Source of the DNA: Macrolepiota albuminosa
Taxonomy: Eukaryota; Basidiomycota; Agaricomycetes; Agaricales; Agaricaceae
Direction: 5' to 3'
DNA: 64,000 nucleotides
Assembly: GCA_027475525.1 (NCBI GenBank)
Contig: JAMWFC010000058.1
Span: forward strand, 953,270-1,017,269
The notes below the pieces were generated by a model. That model was not told the origin of the DNA. It was given only the letters and a program-made list of their open reading frames with translations, and did not search any database. Each line of letters begins with the position of its first letter. The stretch's first letter is position 1. This document shows, in pieces, positions 35,705 through 46,723 of this stretch. Both the position numbers and the translations under genes were made by a program.

Positions 35705-36644
35705 TGATGACGCCCAAAGTTTTGGTCAGTAACAAATATAGTTATAGTGTTACCGTACCAATTGCTTGCATTGGGTGCGCTATAAGTGATATGAGGAGTC
35801 CCGGGCAGGTCCCAGAGAACGCACCTATGAAAATGAGGAAAAAGTCGGTAAGGGGGGGTCGGTAAGTGCAAAGCGCTAAGGTAAAGCGCCTATAAAGAGA
35901 GCGGTAAGTGCACACGGCAATGTTAGCGGCAAGAACACAGTAAGCTTAGCAAAGTCTAAGCATCGTAAATGCCTGCCGTAGATGCAAGGCGCGAATAGGT
36001 CAAAGGCTAGCGATAGTCTGCAACTGCCGACGAGCTCGAGGTTGCTGACCGTAAATGAGATCTCGAGCGTAAGGGAGACTGAAGTAAGGGAAGCAGGAAA
36101 CTCTGGTCTATTGTTCTCTGGTGTATGTACAAGTCAGTAAGTACTTTATATACTACAAGGAGTTCACTGTCGCCAGTGACCAACCATTGCCAAAGTGCGG
36201 TAAACTAGAAAATTTCATAGGGGTAGCTCCAACAGTTTCAGATCCCTACCGTCCATTCAAGAGCCTTAGCGACACCAGGCGACAGATCGCAAAGCTAAAC
36301 CATCACTCCATCACCCTTCTGTCTGTCAGAACACCTAAGCGACGTTGGGCGCCAAATCGAGACGGTAAGCGGTGTCAGACGCCAAGGTCAAACGCCAAGC
36401 TGTCCGTCAGTTTTTGATAGATCATCAAGCTTCTCGCTAAGCGCTGTCGTCAGTGACTGATGCCATCTGTCAGTTGTCATTCTGTCTGCCGTCGGTGCTA
36501 TCACTGATTGGATCTGCTTCTTGCCGTGCGTGGCCGTCAAATATTGCCAAAATTGGTTAGTTAGCGTGCACTAAGGTATCCTGAACCTGTGCCGTGTTGC
36601 CGTAGCCTGCCGTTGATGTGCTGATCCTGTATGGGGTCCTATCA
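35705..36644 (+). mobile_element. Solo LTR, family L, copy C, inserted in gag of element X
   Basis: Ends TGATGACGCCC and GGGTCCTATCA; 940 bases. Flanked by CCGG on both sides (35701-35704 and 36645-36648), a perfect 4-base target duplication. Opposite orientation to the host element. Confidence 0.9.
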
Positions 36645-37619
36645 CCGGTAACGATTTGTCCTGGATTGTGCCTATGCCATTCATCAACTCACTCCTGAAA
36701 AGACTTCTTGTCTGGGTAGTTGGGGATGGTGGCACCAGTGGTTAGGACTATCTTGCTGTTGATAGCCCTTTAAATTCTTTCTTGCCGAATTTAATTTTCT
36801 AAAGTCGTGCAGCGTCCTCTAGTCATAGTATGGCCAATCTCCCCACAGAAGTGGCAAGGGTCTGGCATGGGTACATTAGCGGGTCAGTTAGCAGTGAGAT
36901 TGGTTGTGATCATAGTTTTGATTCACATCATAGCGGACATGACAGCAGTGGTAACGGCAGTGTTGAGATCCTCCTTCTTAATGAAGTCGGCAGCAGGGGG
37001 TGGGATAGGAATTATACCGTTAGTTCGCTCAGGTGGTAGGCTTGTCCTAGTGCGTTGCAGCCCAACGCCAGTGTCTGTCCCCTTGAAAACCCACTTACTG
37101 GCTTCAAAGACGTCGGCAACGTTATATGGCTCGTCTGGGTGATGGGCCTGGTGAACTATTTCTAGGTGACAAGCAATGCGAGTCCAAAGCGAAGTCGGGA
37201 TGCCTTGTTGGAATAGGCAATGTTCCTTGTTAATATAAAGCTTGTCGTTTTGCACTAACCACCTAGCGATCTTTTGGAATTCGCGGTAATACGTAGAGAA
37301 TGCGCCAAGAGACGATGTGCCGTTGTCAAATGACTCATAGACTAGTTTCTGCAACTCATTTACTGAGTATTGGGTAGCCTCCTCAGCACCAGGGTACAAC
37401 TGGATTACTGCCGTCTTCCAGCCTTCATACGAGGCGCCTTGGGCTGGAACTGGTGGAGCGGCAGGAACAAAGGCGGCAAACTCGGCAAGACCTGTCCACG
37501 TCTCTGCCGTGTCATATAACACATATCTTGCCACGTATTCCTTCATCTGCGTGTGGTCGGTAATGCCACAATCCCTGAATAAATACTCTAATTCTTTGAA
37601 ATACTGAGAGAGCTCCTGT

Positions 37620-38555
37620 TGATAGGACCCCATACAGGATCAGCGCATCAACGGCAGGCAACGGCAACGCGGCACAGACTCAAAATACCTTAGCGCGTGC
37701 TAATTAACCAATTTTGGCGATATTTGACGGCCACGCACGGCAAGAAGCAGATCCGATCAGTGATAATGCCGACGGCAGACAGAATGACAACTGACAGATG
37801 GCATCAGTCACTGACGACAGCGCTTAGGGAGAAGCCTGATGATCTATCAAAAACTGACAGACAGCTTGGCGTTTGACCTTGGCGTCTGACACCGCTTAGC
37901 GCTTTGATTCGGCGCCTGACATCGCTAAGCACTTTGGACAGACAGAAGGGTGATGGATTGATGATTTAGCACCACGATCTGCTGCCTGGTGGCACTAAGG
38001 GTCTTGAATGGACGGTAGGGATCTGAAACCGTTGGAGCTACCCCTATGAAATTTTCCAGTTTACCACACTTTGGCAATGGTTGGTCACTGGCGACGGTGA
38101 ACTCCTTGTAGTATATAAAGTACTTACCGACTTGTACATACGTGATCAGAACAATAGACCAGAGTTCACCACTCCCCTTACTTCAGCCTCCCTTAGGCTC
38201 AAGAGCTCATTTACGGTCGGCAACGTCAAACTCATTGGCAGTTGCAGACGCTCGCCAACACTCGACACATTCGCACCTTGCAACTACGGCAGGCATTATC
38301 GACGCTTAGACTTCGCTAAGCATACCGTGCTCTTGCCGCTCACATTGCCGTGTTCGCTTACCGCTTCTTCATAGGCGCTTTACCTTAGCGCTTGACACTT
38401 GCCGACCCCGTTACCGACTTTTACCCATTTTCATAGACGTGTTCTCTGGGACCTGCCCGGGACTCCTCAAATCACTTATAGCGTGCCCAACGCAAGCAAT
38501 TGGTACAGTAACACTAAAGTCACATTCGTTACTGACCAAACTTTGGGCGTCATCA
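37620..38555 (-). mobile_element. Solo LTR, family L, copy D, inserted in gag of element X
   Basis: Minus orientation, 936 bases, ends TGATAGGACCCC and GGGCGTCATCA. Flanks CTGT (left) and CCGT (right) are a 3-of-4 target duplication. Taking it out rejoins gag in frame (KSKLR-ELSQYF). Confidence 0.85.
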
Positions 38556-38711
38556 CCGTAGCTTAGACTTGTCCCATTTTGGTGCCAAGAAATAATTGCG
38601 TGGCAGCATGCACTGAACTGGTTGTTCCATGGTAACTGTAGTGCTGAGTTTGGTTAGCGGATGTGTGGAAGGAGTTCTAGGTATTGGCGACAGGTTAAGA
38701 GAAATGACGAG

Positions 38712-38978
38712 TTAAAATAGCAGTGTTAACAGAATAATGGGGGTAACTGGTTGCGGTATGGCAAGTGGCAACGCTAAAAGGTCGTTGGCGCTAAAATCGA
38801 GGAAACACGGGAAGAGATCAGGAAATTCGTCTACAGTGGCGTTCTGTAGTTCCTGTGCGAGAGAGAGACCTGATAAAGCATCAGATGGTTGTGGAGTTGA
38901 TGAATGGGAAGGAGCTATGCCTTCTGCCGACTGCTCTAGCAGACAGCGCCTACGCTGGAGATGGGTTTCTGGCGGAAT
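38712..38978 (-). CDS. Short open frame upstream of gag, unknown
   Basis: Minus-strand frame reading IPPETHLQRRRCLLEQSAEG and later VDEFPDLFPCFLDFSANDL, ending in TAA at 38712-38714, just before the gag start. No start codon was fixed because the 77-base duplication at 38970 cuts its upstream end. It may be a leader ORF of element X or chance. Confidence 0.25.
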   Translation of the reverse strand: MPPETHLQRRRCLLEQSAEGIAPSHSSTPQPSDALSGLSLAQELQNATVDEFPDLFPCFLDFSANDLLALPLAIPQPVTPIILLTLLF

Positions 38979-39123
38979 TCTGCCCTAGAGATCCCTCGTG
39001 GTGGGCTCCAATTTGATGACGCCCAAAGTTTGGTCAGTAACAAATATGGCGGAATTCTGCCCTAGAGATCCCTCGTGGTGGGCTCCAATTTGATGACGCC
39101 CAAAGTTTGGTCAGTAACAAATA
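38970..39123. repeat. Exact 77-bp tandem duplication no. 10, at the left edge of LTR E
   Basis: Copies 38970-39046 and 39047-39123. It duplicates the LTR start together with 44 bases of outside flank, something a transposition event would not do. Confidence 0.95.
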
Positions 39124-40025
39124 TATTAATAGTGTTACCGTACCAAAAGCTTGCGTTGGGCGCGCTATAAGTGATGTGAGGAGTCCCAGGCAGGTCCCAG
39201 AGAACGCACCTGTGAAAATGAGGTAAAGTCAGTAAGGGGGTCGGCAAGAGTAAGGCGATAAGGTAAAGCGCCTATGAAAGAAGCGGTAAGCGAACACGGC
39301 AATGTCAGCGGCAAGAACACAGTAAGCTTAGCAAAGTCTAAGTGTTGTTAATGCCTGCCGTAGCTGCAAGGCGCGAATAGGTCAAAGGCTAGCGATAGTC
39401 TGCAACTGCCGATGAGTTCAATGTTGCTGACCGTAAATGAGGTCTTGAGCGTAAGGGAGACTGAAGAAAGGGGAGTAGGAAACTCTGCTCTATTGTTCGA
39501 TGGGTATGTACAAGTCGGTAAGTACTTTATATACTACAAGGAGTTCACCGTCGCCAGTGACCAACCATTGCCAAAGTGCGGTAAACTAGAAAATTTTATA
39601 GGGGTAGCTCCAACGGTTTCAGATCCCTACCGTCCATTCAAGAACCTTAGCGACGCCAGGCAGCAGATCGCAATGCTAAACCATCAATCTATCACCCTTC
39701 TGTCTGTCCAAAATGCTTAGCGATGTCAGGCACCAAATCGAGGCACTAAGTGATGTCAGACGCCAAGGTCAAACACCAAGCTGTCCATCAGTTCTTGATA
39801 GATCGTCAGTTTTCTTTCCAAGCGCTGTCGTCAGTGACTGATGCCATCTGTCAGTTGTCATTCTGTCTGCCGTCAGCGCTATTATTGATCAGATCTGCTT
39901 CTTGCCGTGCATGGCTGTCAAATATTGCCAAAATTGGTTAATTAGCGTGCGCTAAGGTATCCTGAGCCTGTGCCATGTTGCTGTAGCCTGCCATTAATGC
40001 GCTGATCCTGTATGGGGTCCTATCA
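39014..40025 (+). mobile_element. Solo LTR, family L, copy E
   Basis: Ends TGATGACGCCC and GGGTCCTATCA; 1012 bases as written, 935 after collapsing duplication no. 10. Flanks AATT and TCAC show no target duplication, so one flank was probably rearranged after insertion. Confidence 0.85.
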
Positions 40026-40304
40026 TCACCTCAATGACTACTCTCTAGGTAAGCACATCTTTTCAGAAGGGAGAATCATCCTAGATGACCTGAACGCAGA
40101 TTCAAGTTAAATAGTGTCTGTTCGTATCTACCCACCACTCCACACCCTTTGTATATTAGTGTTTAATCTTATCATACATGTGTCAGGGCTTGGGACAGGC
40201 CGTATAGGCCCTCCTGGCATGTGCTCTGGCTTCTCCGGTAACAATCATATGAGTATAAACATTGGGTGCAGTTCTAGTGCCATGCTTGCCTATGCTACTC
40301 ACTA

Positions 40305-40458
40305 GGCTAGGCCAAAACCAAAATTTTTGTCTATAGTCATTGACACTATGAGTTTATACATAATAGGCATATTTAAAAAGTGGCTAGGCCAAAACCAAAA
40401 TTTTTGTCTATAGTCATTGACACTATGAGTTTATACATAATAGGCATATTTAAAAAGT
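40305..40458. repeat. Exact 77-bp tandem duplication no. 11
   Basis: Copies 40305-40381 and 40382-40458 in non-coding repeat DNA. Confidence 0.95.
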
Positions 40459-40888
40459 ACTGTCAGAACAATTCAAAATAGAAGTACAGAAAAAAGTACA
40501 TAATAGATAAATGTAAAGTATACAAATTTTTTTTTAATTTGTAATTTTTTTTAATTTGAAAAAATATTAATTTTTTAAATATTAAATTTTTTTTTTGAAA
40601 GACGCAAAATAAATAAGATGTCTCATGAAATGCAGCCATTGTCTAAACCACTAACCATAAAAGGAAAAGGATAGAAAGTCCCAGTTGGTCACCTGCAAGC
40701 TATATTAAAGCCTTAAAAGTGAAAACAAGATTTAGACTATATTCAAAGCTTGAATTAACAAAACAAAGATCTAACCAAACACAATGAAGCTGAATTTAAG
40801 GCTAAGCACTGAGTCGTGAAACCTGAGGCCTTAACTGAATGAAGTTAGGTTGAAGCTGGGATTAAGCACTAAGTTATCTATATATACT

Positions 40889-40962
40889 TGGAGTCCTAAC
40901 CGAAAAAGTGAGATTATGGTGGAGGCTGTGTTGGAGAGGGGGGGCGAAGCCCCCAACGCGAA
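40889..40962. repeat. Dispersed repeat end with GC hairpin, copy 1
   Basis: TACTTGGAGTCCTAACCG, then TGGTGGAGGCTGTGTTGGAG and the GGGGGCGAAGCCCCCAACG hairpin. Copy 2 lies at 62805-62879 with the same order of words. Family not identified. Confidence 0.55.
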
Positions 40963-41051
40963 TCGTAGTAGCTCTGTCTATTCTTCCTGAACATTGTCAC
41001 GTGACTTCCATACCACAGAATTTTCGAGTTTGATTCTTCGTGTAGCACGTC

Positions 41052-42147
41052 ATGGCTCTCTCTCAAGCTGCAGGCCGTCTTCTGAGTGAGTTTTTGCCCT
41101 CAAAAAAAAGTGCTATTCTCAGCCCACTCTCAGTCCCTCTTGGTGTGGCAGCAGCTGTCTTGCAAGCCAGTCTCTATGGAACCCTTGCATATATTTGGAC
41201 TTCCTCTATCCTAGGCCACTGGTGAAGGAACGCACTTCTTGGTTCCTTGGTTCCAACGTGCGATTCTATACGACTGTCGTATCAAGCCTCGGGTGATTTT
41301 TGTTAGTATTTAACCGCTCACCTTGGTCTAAAGTTTGTTTTAGCATATTTCGACAACTACAGGATCTAAAGACTTGCAAATGGTCACACTCACTCTCCGC
41401 GTCTTATCCCGTCCAGACATCAGCCATCTCCCGAAAATCTACCAGAGCCTCGGGTTAGACTATGACGAGAGAGTTTTGCCATCCATTGGGAATGAAATTC
41501 TGAAAAGTATCGTAGCACAATTTGATGCGGCAGAGCTTATTACACAGCGCGAAGTGGTGTGTCTTTCCTCCATTCATCGCGTCAATTACTTACCGATGAC
41601 CGGCCAGGTCTCGTCAAGAATTCGAGCTGACCTTCTCCAGCGAGCAGGGGAGTTCAATATCAAGCTCGAGGACGTGTCTATCACCCACCTGACGTTTGGC
41701 AAGGTTTGCTATTCTCGAAAATACGTCGCAACAACATTCTTAGCTAATGACAGGAATTCACGCAAGCCGTTGAAGCCAAGCAAATAGCCCAGCAAGGTTT
41801 GCACATCTTTTGTAATTTCATCCCGAAATCTGAATATTTTTACCAGACGCGGAGCGTGCTAAATTCATCGTTGAAGAGGTAGAGTCCATCCGCCTTTTTA
41901 CTTTCGTGTTCTAATTTTCTCAAAGGCCGAGCAAGAGCGCCAAGCTGCCGTCATACGTGCTGAAGGTCAGGCCGAAGCAGCGGCTACAATTTCTAAAGCC
42001 CTCGAGAAGGCAGGTGAGGCATTCGTGGCGTTTAGGAAAATTGAGGCGAGCAAAGCCATTGCCCAATCACTTGCGGACAACCCAAATGTAACTTACATTC
42101 CTTCCGGAGGAGGAAACGTGTTGTTGAATGTGGCTACAAACAAGTAG
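41052..42147 (+). CDS. PHB1: Prohibitin 1
   Basis: Subunit of the ring-shaped prohibitin complex of the mitochondrial inner membrane, chaperone and m-AAA partner. The start at 41052 gives [11 protein letters not shown]. An intron follows, then [14 protein letters not shown] (the N-terminal membrane anchor), then [20 protein letters not shown]. The next exon has [78 protein letters not shown], then the coiled-coil exons [20 protein letters not shown] and [19 protein letters not shown], and the end [16 protein letters not shown] with TAG 42145-42147. Oddly, the roughly 20 residues normally between QASLY and GEGTHF (family consensus DVxGGxRAVxFDR) are not found in any frame. They may be lost by assembly collapse or real deletion. 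Confidence 0.9.
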
Positions 42148-42286
42148 ATTTAATGTATCCAATATGTTTCTCAAATCATTTGTCTCATGAATGTTGAGCG
42201 CTGAGCTTGTACCGAATTAGTTAATAAAAAAAGCTCCCACGACCGTAGTTACTCCTTGCTCTTGACTGTCATCTGGTCTCTAAGTA

Positions 42287-42356
42287 TCTCGTCTCCTCTT
42301 TCCTTTCTTCCTCTCTCCTCTCTCCTCTCCTCTCTCGTCTCTATCTTTCTCTCTCT
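42287..42356 (+). promoter_or_regulatory. CT-rich promoter tract upstream of PUB1-like gene
   Basis: About 70 bases almost wholly C and T on the plus strand, 120-190 bases upstream of the ATG at 42479. Such tracts are typical of highly expressed fungal genes near the transcription start. Function is inferred. Confidence 0.6.
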
Positions 42357-42478
42357 GGGACTCGTATATCATATACTGTTTGTTGTTAACAGCTTCGTAT
42401 GTTTTCATCCATGAGTCGTGATCGATGTTAACTTAACCCTCTCCTTTAAGGTCTCATTTTCCATTATCTTTTGAAAAC

Positions 42479-44017
42479 ATGAATCCAATGGGTATGGGAG
42501 GACCGGCTGAGGCTCCGGTGAGTATTAATCATCTTATCCGGTTGTCTATGGAACTGATTTTTCCTCTGCGATTGTTTTACTCTGTTTTGCATAACCTGTC
42601 TTTTCGGTCATATGAACACAGAGGCGTGCTCATCTTTATGTGGGAAACCTGAGCCCCCGAGTTACGGAGTACATGCTAACCGAGATCTTTGCCGTTGCTG
42701 GACCTGTACAACATGTTAAAATTATTCCCGACCGCAACTACCAACATGGAGGTCTCAATTATGGCTTCGTCGAGTATATGGACATGCGTGCTGCTGAGAC
42801 AGCCCTACAGACGCTCAACGGACGCAAAATTTTTGACACGGAAATTCGAGTCAATTGGGCCTATCAGGGCCAACAAAATAAGGAGGATACAACTGGTCAT
42901 TACCACGTATTCGTCGGCGACCTCAGCCCGGAGGTCAATGACGAAGTCCTTGCGAAGGCTTTCAGTGCTTTTGGTACGATGTCGGATGCGCGCGTCATGT
43001 GGGATATGAACTCTGGAAAATCTCGTGGATATGGTTTCCTGGCGTTCCGCGACAAGACTGACGCAGAACAGGCGATAGCCACCATGAACGGTGAATGGCT
43101 CGGTTCTCGTGCCATCCGTGTCAACTGGGCCAACCAGAAAACTCAGGGTCCCCCTTCTGGGCAACCTGCTGTGGCTTCGCCTCGTCCTGGCGGTGCTGTC
43201 AGTGGCGGCGCTCCTGCTCCGATCAATTTTCAAGGAGGACCCCTTTCCTACGAATCGGTCGTGCAGCAGACTCCTTCCTATAATACAACGGTTTATGTCG
43301 GCAATCTTGTGCCGTATTGCACTCAGGCCGATCTCATTCCCCTCTTCCAATCCATTGGTTATCTCTCTGAAATTCGCATGCAGGCTGATCGTGGTTTTGC
43401 TTTCGTCAAGTTAGACACCCACGAGCACGCGGCCATGGCCATTGTCCAGCTCCAAGGCCAGATGGTACACGGCCGGCCAATCAAATGCAGCTGGGGTAAG
43501 GATAGGGCCGATGGTGGAGCAGTACAACCCGGTGCACCGATGACGCCCACCGCTGCTCCTGCTGCATACGGACAAATGGTAGGCTTATTCTCTAACATGT
43601 TGTAATTTTGATTGAACTTTTTTCAGCCGATGTATGGAATGCCTCAACCAAACTCTTATGGTCAATATGGCTTCGGTGCTTACGGAGCTTTCCCTGCCCA
43701 GGGCGCAGCGGCGCCTGGCGCAGCCGGACCTGGCTCTCCCGGTATGCCGCAGCCCGCTGGCAGCGCTGCTGCAGGCCTTGGTATCACTGCAGGTGCCCAG
43801 CAACCTGGCGCGGACCCTAACGCCGCCGCCGCTGCCGGGCAGGCTGGGCAACCTCAGTGGGGTGCGGCTGACCCGTCGTACTACTCTAACTATTGGGGCG
43901 GTGTGTGACCTGCTAAAAATGAATTTATTCTTGCTGACCATACGTTGCTTAGGTTACTATGGACAAGCCGGTCAACAGAGTGCGGGCGGAGATGCTCAAA
44001 TGCAAGGGCCTGCCTAA
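42479..44017 (+). CDS. PUB1: RNA-binding protein with three RRMs (PUB1/TIA-1-like)
   Basis: Poly(U)/AU-rich RNA-binding protein, stress-granule component in yeast. The start at 42479 is MNPMGMGGPAEAP, then an intron to 42621. RRM1: AHLYVGNLSPRVTEYML (RNP2) and LNYGFVEYMDMRAAETAL (RNP1). RRM2: HYHVFVGDLSPEVNDEV and SRGYGFLAFRDKTDAEQA. RRM3: NTTVYVGNLVPYCTQADL and RGFAFVKLDTHEHAAMA, followed by IKCSWGKDRADGG. A Gly/Ala/Pro/Gln-rich tail (43627-43905) has YGQYGFGAYGAFPAQG. One more intron precedes the last exon YYGQAGQQSAGGDAQ; TAA 44015-44017. The spacing of the three RRMs and the WGKD motif after RRM3 match Pub1 and TIA-1. The CT-rich promoter and clean codon use suggest high expression. Confidence 0.9.
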
Positions 44018-44304
44018 AGTTTTCTTGGTCTCTGTGTTTGCTATAAACGTCATCAAGAGCGTCTTTCTATCTGTCCACGTCGCTCCTTAACATTCCCTTG
44101 AAAATCTTTCTAGTCTTTTTACTTTGTTCTCATGTGTATGCAATCAATTTTGACTTGATATTCAATGATTGTATTTCGAAAATCAAGTTCAAGTTTTAAT
44201 GGAACTGAAGAACATGTGAATTGAAAAGCCATATATTATATATATATATAGGTCAAGAAATAAAAGTCCCTAAGATAGACGGAGATCGATTCATTCATCA
44301 ACTA

Positions 44305-45306
44305 TCAACCATTCGGCGTCAGTTCCAGTGGATTCTGTATCAGAGACGGTAGTCCATCCTTCATTAGGGTCGAGTGATTGGGTTCGTGGGCGTCCCCTTT
44401 TCCCGACGAATTAGCATCCGACGTATTTGAGCCGGCGTCTGGACCGGGGCGACCTTTGGTGTCAACCTCTGACCCCTCCCTCCAATTCAGCACAGCTTGG
44501 TGCTTTGATCGCATATTCTCGTAGAATTGGTTGGCTTCATTCATCTTGTGGGCTTCAGCTTGTTTGGCGTCTAGCCAACGCTGGAGAAGCTTGGCATTGT
44601 CCTTGGTAAGAGTCGTATTGCGCTCTTCTATCTGTCCAAGTTCCAATTGCAACGTACTGATCTCATCATTAAGTATCTAGTATGGCCTGCATGAGATTGC
44701 GGACGTGCCAAAACGACATTGGACTGACCTGGATCGTACGATCTTTCTCTGCCATGATTTCTGCATGTTGGTCTACCTTGCGCTCCAGTACGGCGATCTC
44801 ATCCTTGGATTTGCGGAGACTCTCCGAGTCAATCCTGGATACCTCTTCTTTCTCGCGCAAGGTCTCGTTCATGGCCAAGAGACGCTGCGCATTCTGACCC
44901 TGAGTCTTGTATACGGTGGCAAGTTCGTCTCGGAGAGATGATATTTGAGACTCGAGAGATTGTATGTACGCGGCTCGAACAGGGTTTCTGAATGTGATGT
45001 CAATATCCGAGTAATAAATTTAGTTACAAAGCGCGTACTCGTCCGCAGCGCCTGGCACCAAAACGGTGGATGAGCTAGGGTTGCTCTTGGTTGTACCAAC
45101 TGCACGTAAGAGAGAGGCATTGCGTTCCTTGAGGAGCTTGGTCTGCTGGGCCAGTCTGCGATCTATGTATGGAGATATTGGGGGCGTGAGTCAAGGAAGG
45201 GTAGCAGGGGCATACACTGTTCAATTATTGACGCATAGGCGGACTCTTTGGCATTCCTTTCAGTGAGACGGAGGCGTAGTTGTTCCTGCCATGCGGGTTC
45301 GGCCAT
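44305..45306 (-). CDS. ATG16: Autophagy protein 16
   Basis: Coiled-coil partner of Atg12-Atg5 that places the conjugation of Atg8 to membrane. The start at 45306 reads MAEPAWQEQLRLRLTERNAK, the Atg5-binding N-terminal helix, then ESAYASIIEQ. After an intron come RRLAQQTKLLKERNASLL, NPVRAAYIQSLESQISSLRD and EELATVYKTQGQNAQRLLA-type coiled coil. Further exons give KEEVSRIDSESLRKSKDEIA, VLERKVDQHAEIMAEKDRTI, LQLELGQIEERNTTLTKDNA and KLLQRWLDAKQAEAHKMNEA. A low-complexity tail ends NPLELTPNG at 44305. It lacks a WD40 domain, as in fungal Atg16. About 260 residues, longer than yeast Atg16 (150). Its start is 110 bases from that of YPT7 on the other strand. Confidence 0.8.
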
Positions 45307-45416
45307 TTGGGCGGCAGCAAACACCTGCAAGTTCGGAGTTTAAACCACGTGTTCTCGCTGAAACCAACTTGTACGACGACCTCAAGCTCTAATTACAGTC
45401 CCAGATACCCTTGGCA

Positions 45417-46325
<909 letters not shown>

Positions 46326-46723
46326 CAAGGTAGCTAATGCGGTCATCACATGACTGTGATCACTGTTTCTAATTAGTTCTGACACGCACTCATCAGACTG
46401 TCGCGTATTTACCATTTATCCCTACCTACACGGCTGCGGTCCCTAGAAATCTGGGAGCATCTGTTCTGTTGGTGTTTTGTTATCGTCGTTGACAGGGAGA
46501 TCAATGTCATCATTTCTCAACACACATTGTCGTGAGATACAGAGCTGGAAACCGGAGAAGTGGTATCCTGTTCTGTATGGTTTCAGATGGATCTTTTGAG
46601 TGCTTTGTGATTTTCGTGGGGTTGTTCTAGTTGCTAGTACGTTTGATAATAAAGAGTTGTTGCTCACGTGAGGACCGCGCTCGTTTGTAATGACGTGCTG
46701 ATAAGTTGTCGATTTGTCCAACC
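46326..46723. other. Intergenic, YPT7 3' end to 6PGL start
   Basis: About 400 bases with no recognisable gene; overlapping open frames on the minus strand are shadows. Confidence 0.5.

Larger units (their letters stand above)
30761..38630 (-). mobile_element. Decayed Ty3/gypsy retroelement X, nested with two solo LTRs
   Basis: Order on the minus strand is gag with zinc knuckle, aspartic protease, reverse transcriptase, RNase H, integrase: the Ty3/gypsy order. The gag is split by LTR D (37620-38555) and LTR C (35705-36644). Premature stops, mostly TGA where CGA is expected, occur at 35154, 31991, 31208 and 31190. Its own LTRs were not identified. The inserted solo LTRs belong to a different family. 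It cannot be active as it stands. Confidence 0.85.
35151..38630 (-). pseudogene. Gag of element X, split by LTRs C and D
   Basis: Starts at 38630: MEQPVQCMLPRNYFLAPKWD, up to KSKLR at 38556. LTR D then intervenes, and the frame resumes at 37619 with ELSQYFKELEYLFRDCGITD, a capsid-like domain (AVIQLYPGAEEATQYSVNEL). A zinc knuckle CHFCGEIGHTMTRGRC lies at about 36790-36840, with a lengthened H-to-C spacing. After LTR C the frame resumes at 35704 (GTLSSNANPDPEQAIQQQ), with a TAG (CAG expected) near 35572 and a Pro-rich tail. Confidence 0.7.
40026..41051. other. Repeat-rich spacer before PHB1
   Basis: No gene. It contains duplication no. 11 (40305-40458), a very AT-rich tract at about 40525-40600, and a repeat end with a GGGGGCGAAGCCCCC hairpin at 40938-40954. 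A TGTCAGGGCTTGGGACAGG word near 40171 looks like an LTR start but has no partner here. Confidence 0.5.

Noticed and set aside
28166..39720. An open frame of about 100-120 codons shared by LTR copies B, C and E (starting near the SIRETEERGV or YVQVGKYFIYYKEF words)
   Set aside because: The frame has stops in copy A and follows simply from LTR sequence identity; no sign of coding selection.
25076..40025. LTR A and LTR E as the two ends of one large full-length element enclosing 13 kb
   Set aside because: No primer-binding site after A, no purine tract before E, and outer flanks show no target duplication; the enclosed DNA holds unrelated insertions.
40525..40600. AT-rich tract as a centromere or replication origin
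   Set aside because: Only about 75 bases, next to transposon remnants; nothing specific supports it.
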